25,241 nt of DNA from a virus. How positions within the stretch are numbered: position 1 is the first letter of the stretch; each line of letters starts with the position of its first letter. The notes below the pieces were generated by a model. It made no database searches. It was not told the origin of the DNA and saw only the letters and a program-made list of their open reading frames with translations. This document shows positions 22,906-25,241 of the stretch, piece after piece. Location: the IMG/VR virus record IMGVR_UViG_3300021364_002627, positions 1 to 25,241 of that record; one strand, 5' to 3'. A program made the translations under genes and the position numbers.

Positions 22906-25241
22906 ATGGCAGTAACCAATGTAGGTAGAATATCAGGTCCGTTACTCAAAGCAAATCTAACAAGAACATCCGATTTGGCTTTTGAATCGGATTTGTTATA
23001 CATTGGACACACAAATGGTCGAATAGGTATTCGCAATGATGCTCCTACCAGAGACCTTCAAGTGTCAGGAGACGCAATATACAGAGGGGATTTGATTGCA
23101 ACAAACTCGGCAACCTTTGGCAACATTCATATAGACGGTCCAACAGATACTTTTTCCACAATGACTGGTCCAATCAACATGATTTCAGGATCCAGTTTCC
23201 AAATGACAGAATTGCGAACAGACAATTTGGCATTTACCAACAGCGGAATTAGAGCATACAACAATGATGACATCAAGATTTATCCAGGTCCTGGCACAGG
23301 CATATTCAATATTCCATCAGACTTAAAATCCTATGGAAATATTCAAGCCTCAGGCGACATCACTTTTGATGGAAACATTTTTATTGGTGGCGACAGTCAA
23401 GACGACACATTAAGTTTCGAGGGAGACATAGAATCTGATTTAATACCAGATCAAAATCTTACATACAACATAGGTCAAACAGATCAGCGTTGGGGTAGAG
23501 TCGAAGTGAAATCCATGACTGGATTAAACGACATCACCGTTGATAACACAATCTCGTTGGCAGGTGTAAGAGTTAATTTAGGAATTGAAAACAAATGGTA
23601 TGTGAGTACAAATGGTACTAATGATTTAGCAGGTAATCACCCTAACTTTGCTTTTGGATCGATCAAATACGCATTACAATACATCGAAGAAAGCACAGCA
23701 GGACCACACGAGTTACACATATTACCTGGCACATACATTGAAGAGTTTCCACTTGAAGTGCCCGCTAACACCACTGTAAAAGGCGCCGGCATGAGGTCAG
23801 TCACTATAAAACCCACAGTGCCAGGAAGATACAAAGATGCATTTTTGATGAACGATGCATCAATGGTTACAGATTTAACTGTCAAAAATTTCCATTATGA
23901 TTCGAATCAAGATGTTGGTTATGGTTTTAGATTTGCTCCCAATGCCGGCATCGTAACAAAATCTCCTTATGTACAAAACATTACTGTGATCACCCAAGGC
24001 GAAACAAGAACAGCAGATGATCCAAGAGGTTTTGATTCCGGAGACGCAGGTAGAGGTGCTTTGGTAGATGGTTCAGTGTTGGACACAGAATCTCCAAGAG
24101 CTTCCATGTTGTTCAATGCTGTGACTTTTATTACTCCAGGCGCAGATGCAATCACCAGTAAAAACGGAGCAAGAACAGAAATCATAGACTGTTTCACATA
24201 TTTTGCTGACACCAGTATTAAATTGTTGAGTGGTTCAGAATCACGCATAATCGCTTCAGCCAGTGTGTATGGCAACAAAGGTATCACAGCAGATGGTGTG
24301 GACACCAAAGGTTATGCTATATCACACAATTTCGCTTATGTAGGCACAGGCAAAGATGTTGAAAATGATGAATCATTGATTGATCAAAATAATGAAACAG
24401 AAGAAACCAACAGTGGAAGGGTTTATTATGTCAGTCAAGATCAAGGCGGAGATTTTAGAGTAGGTGATAATTTCATTGTTGATTTCGGCAAAGGCACAAC
24501 ATCAATTGCTGTAAATGATGGTGATCTTGGTGCTTCAACATTGACTGTTGGAGTTGCTGGTACAACCACATTCATTGATGCCACTAAAATTGATGTGCCT
24601 GACTTTAGAATCACCAACAACACTATTCAAACACTTTCAAATGGATTTACGATCAGTGCGGCAGGGTCAAACTCGGTGAACATGAATGCCAATGTGTTGA
24701 TGCCAAATGTTGATATCACAGGTGATGTCACAATAGGTGGATCAGCAATTAATTTTGGAAATGAAGCAGGAGACACAGTGGATTTCGCTATGGATTTTGA
24801 ACAAGATTTATTGCCTTCACAAGACACACAGAGCAACATAGGTTCCAACACAAAAAGATGGAAACAATTGAATTCAGCAAGATTCACAGACAACAGCATT
24901 GAAATTCACAACAATATTGTTCAAGTGACAGACACCAACTCAGAATTAGAATTCAGAGGCAGTGGCACAGGATCGGTCAAACTGGAAGATGTAAAATTTA
25001 AAACCACCATCACTTCTGATCAAGGTGATGTTGCATTCAGTGCAGGTGGTGATACAACTGTAATTGATACTACAAGTCATATCAATTTACCTGCAGGCAC
25101 CACAGCACAAGATCCTGGTGTAGGTAATGCCATAAGATTTGATACAGATCTAAATGAATTTGAATTGTTTTCAACAGGCAAAATAGCACTCAACGGAATC
25201 AAAGACGGAGACAGGGACACACAAATAGATTTAAACAGCAA
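22906..25241 (+). CDS. Long beta-helical tail fibre/adhesin, partial (C-terminus beyond right edge)
   Basis: The frame is open from ATG 22906 to the right edge: at least 778 residues. The start has AAGGAG seven bases upstream. The N-terminal 210 residues have fibre repeats (GRIGIRNDAPTRDLQVSGD). A parallel beta-helix, pectate-lyase-like module begins near 229 with WYVSTNGTNDLAGNHPNFAF and HELHILPGTYIEEFPLEVPA. After about residue 500 fibre repeats return. The motif 'DL-P-Q-(N/S)-x-NIG-x-x-RW' occurs twice, near 181-201 (ending TYNIGQTDQRWG) and near 628-648 (ending QSNIGSNTKRWK), so the module is duplicated either side of the beta-helix. The likely role is host recognition. Truncated by the window, so the receptor-binding tip is not seen. 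Confidence 0.75.
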   Translation, partial: MAVTNVGRISGPLLKANLTRTSDLAFESDLLYIGHTNGRIGIRNDAPTRDLQVSGDAIYRGDLIATNSATFGNIHIDGPTDTFSTMTGPINMISGSSFQMTELRTDNLAFTNSGIRAYNNDDIKIYPGPGTGIFNIPSDLKSYGNIQASGDITFDGNIFIGGDSQDDTLSFEGDIESDLIPDQNLTYNIGQTDQRWGRVEVKSMTGLNDITVDNTISLAGVRVNLGIENKWYVSTNGTNDLAGNHPNFAFGSIKYALQYIEESTAGPHELHILPGTYIEEFPLEVPANTTVKGAGMRSVTIKPTVPGRYKDAFLMNDASMVTDLTVKNFHYDSNQDVGYGFRFAPNAGIVTKSPYVQNITVITQGETRTADDPRGFDSGDAGRGALVDGSVLDTESPRASMLFNAVTFITPGADAITSKNGARTEIIDCFTYFADTSIKLLSGSESRIIASASVYGNKGITADGVDTKGYAISHNFAYVGTGKDVENDESLIDQNNETEETNSGRVYYVSQDQGGDFRVGDNFIVDFGKGTTSIAVNDGDLGASTLTVGVAGTTTFIDATKIDVPDFRITNNTIQTLSNGFTISAAGSNSVNMNANVLMPNVDITGDVTIGGSAINFGNEAGDTVDFAMDFEQDLLPSQDTQSNIGSNTKRWKQLNSARFTDNSIEIHNNIVQVTDTNSELEFRGSGTGSVKLEDVKFKTTITSDQGDVAFSAGGDTTVIDTTSHINLPAGTTAQDPGVGNAIRFDTDLNEFELFSTGKIALNGIKDGDRDTQIDLNS

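Noticed and set aside
1-25241. CRISPR array, insertion sequence, or integrase/attachment site
   Set aside because: No regularly spaced direct repeats, transposase, terminal inverted repeats or integrase were found; the window reads as a lytic phage core region.

Overview
The window is part of the genome of a marine T4-like myovirus (tailed phage with a contractile tail). It is AT-rich and carries homologues of T4 gp55, gp47, gp46, gp26/gp51, gp20, gp68, gp21, gp22 and gp23, plus gp53 and gp48/gp54-type baseplate genes. Gene order and protein style (small GRP-type virion proteins, repeat-rich fibre proteins, an unusually short major capsid protein) resemble marine cyanophage and pelagiphage relatives of T4. 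There are no photosynthesis genes. Host-type promoters are of perfect sigma70 consensus. A SAR11-like or other marine proteobacterial host is a reasonable guess, but it is inference.

Layout. (1) 1-3218, minus strand: tail/baseplate block with a gp48/gp54-like protein, a short gp53, and a large structural protein that runs off the left edge. (2) 3296-7641, plus strand: late sigma factor gp55 behind a consensus sigma70 promoter, then recombination nuclease gp47 (TTG start) and gp46 behind a second sigma70-like promoter, a small basic protein and a GIY-YIG nuclease. (3) 7642-8030: 389 nt without a gene but rich in stable hairpins, a candidate structured RNA. (4) 8031-9793, minus strand: a HemD-like protein (uroporphyrinogen-III synthase family) and the gp26/gp51 pair, which appears to be expressed as gp26 plus a gp26-gp51 fusion made by -1 frameshifting. 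(5) 9910-18769, plus strand: tape-measure-like protein, portal gp20, a small protein, a glycosyltransferase-like protein, acidic core protein gp68, protease gp21, scaffold gp22 and major capsid protein gp23, closed by a strong intrinsic terminator. (6) 18837-20183: a self-contained cassette with a perfect sigma70 promoter, a small lipoprotein, a HemB homologue (porphobilinogen synthase) and a small coiled-coil protein. (7) 20179-25241: virion surface and fibre genes, the last running off the right edge.

How it fits together. Structural and head genes appear to depend on gp55-type late promoters (ATAAATA-like boxes seen upstream of several units). gp55, gp46/47 and the hemB cassette carry host-sigma70 promoters and so could be transcribed early. 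The most interesting content is two tetrapyrrole-pathway proteins (HemB, well supported; HemD-like, moderately supported) in one phage region, the candidate programmed frameshift joining the gp26 and gp51 tail-assembly proteins next to a tape-measure gene, and the structured intergenic region.
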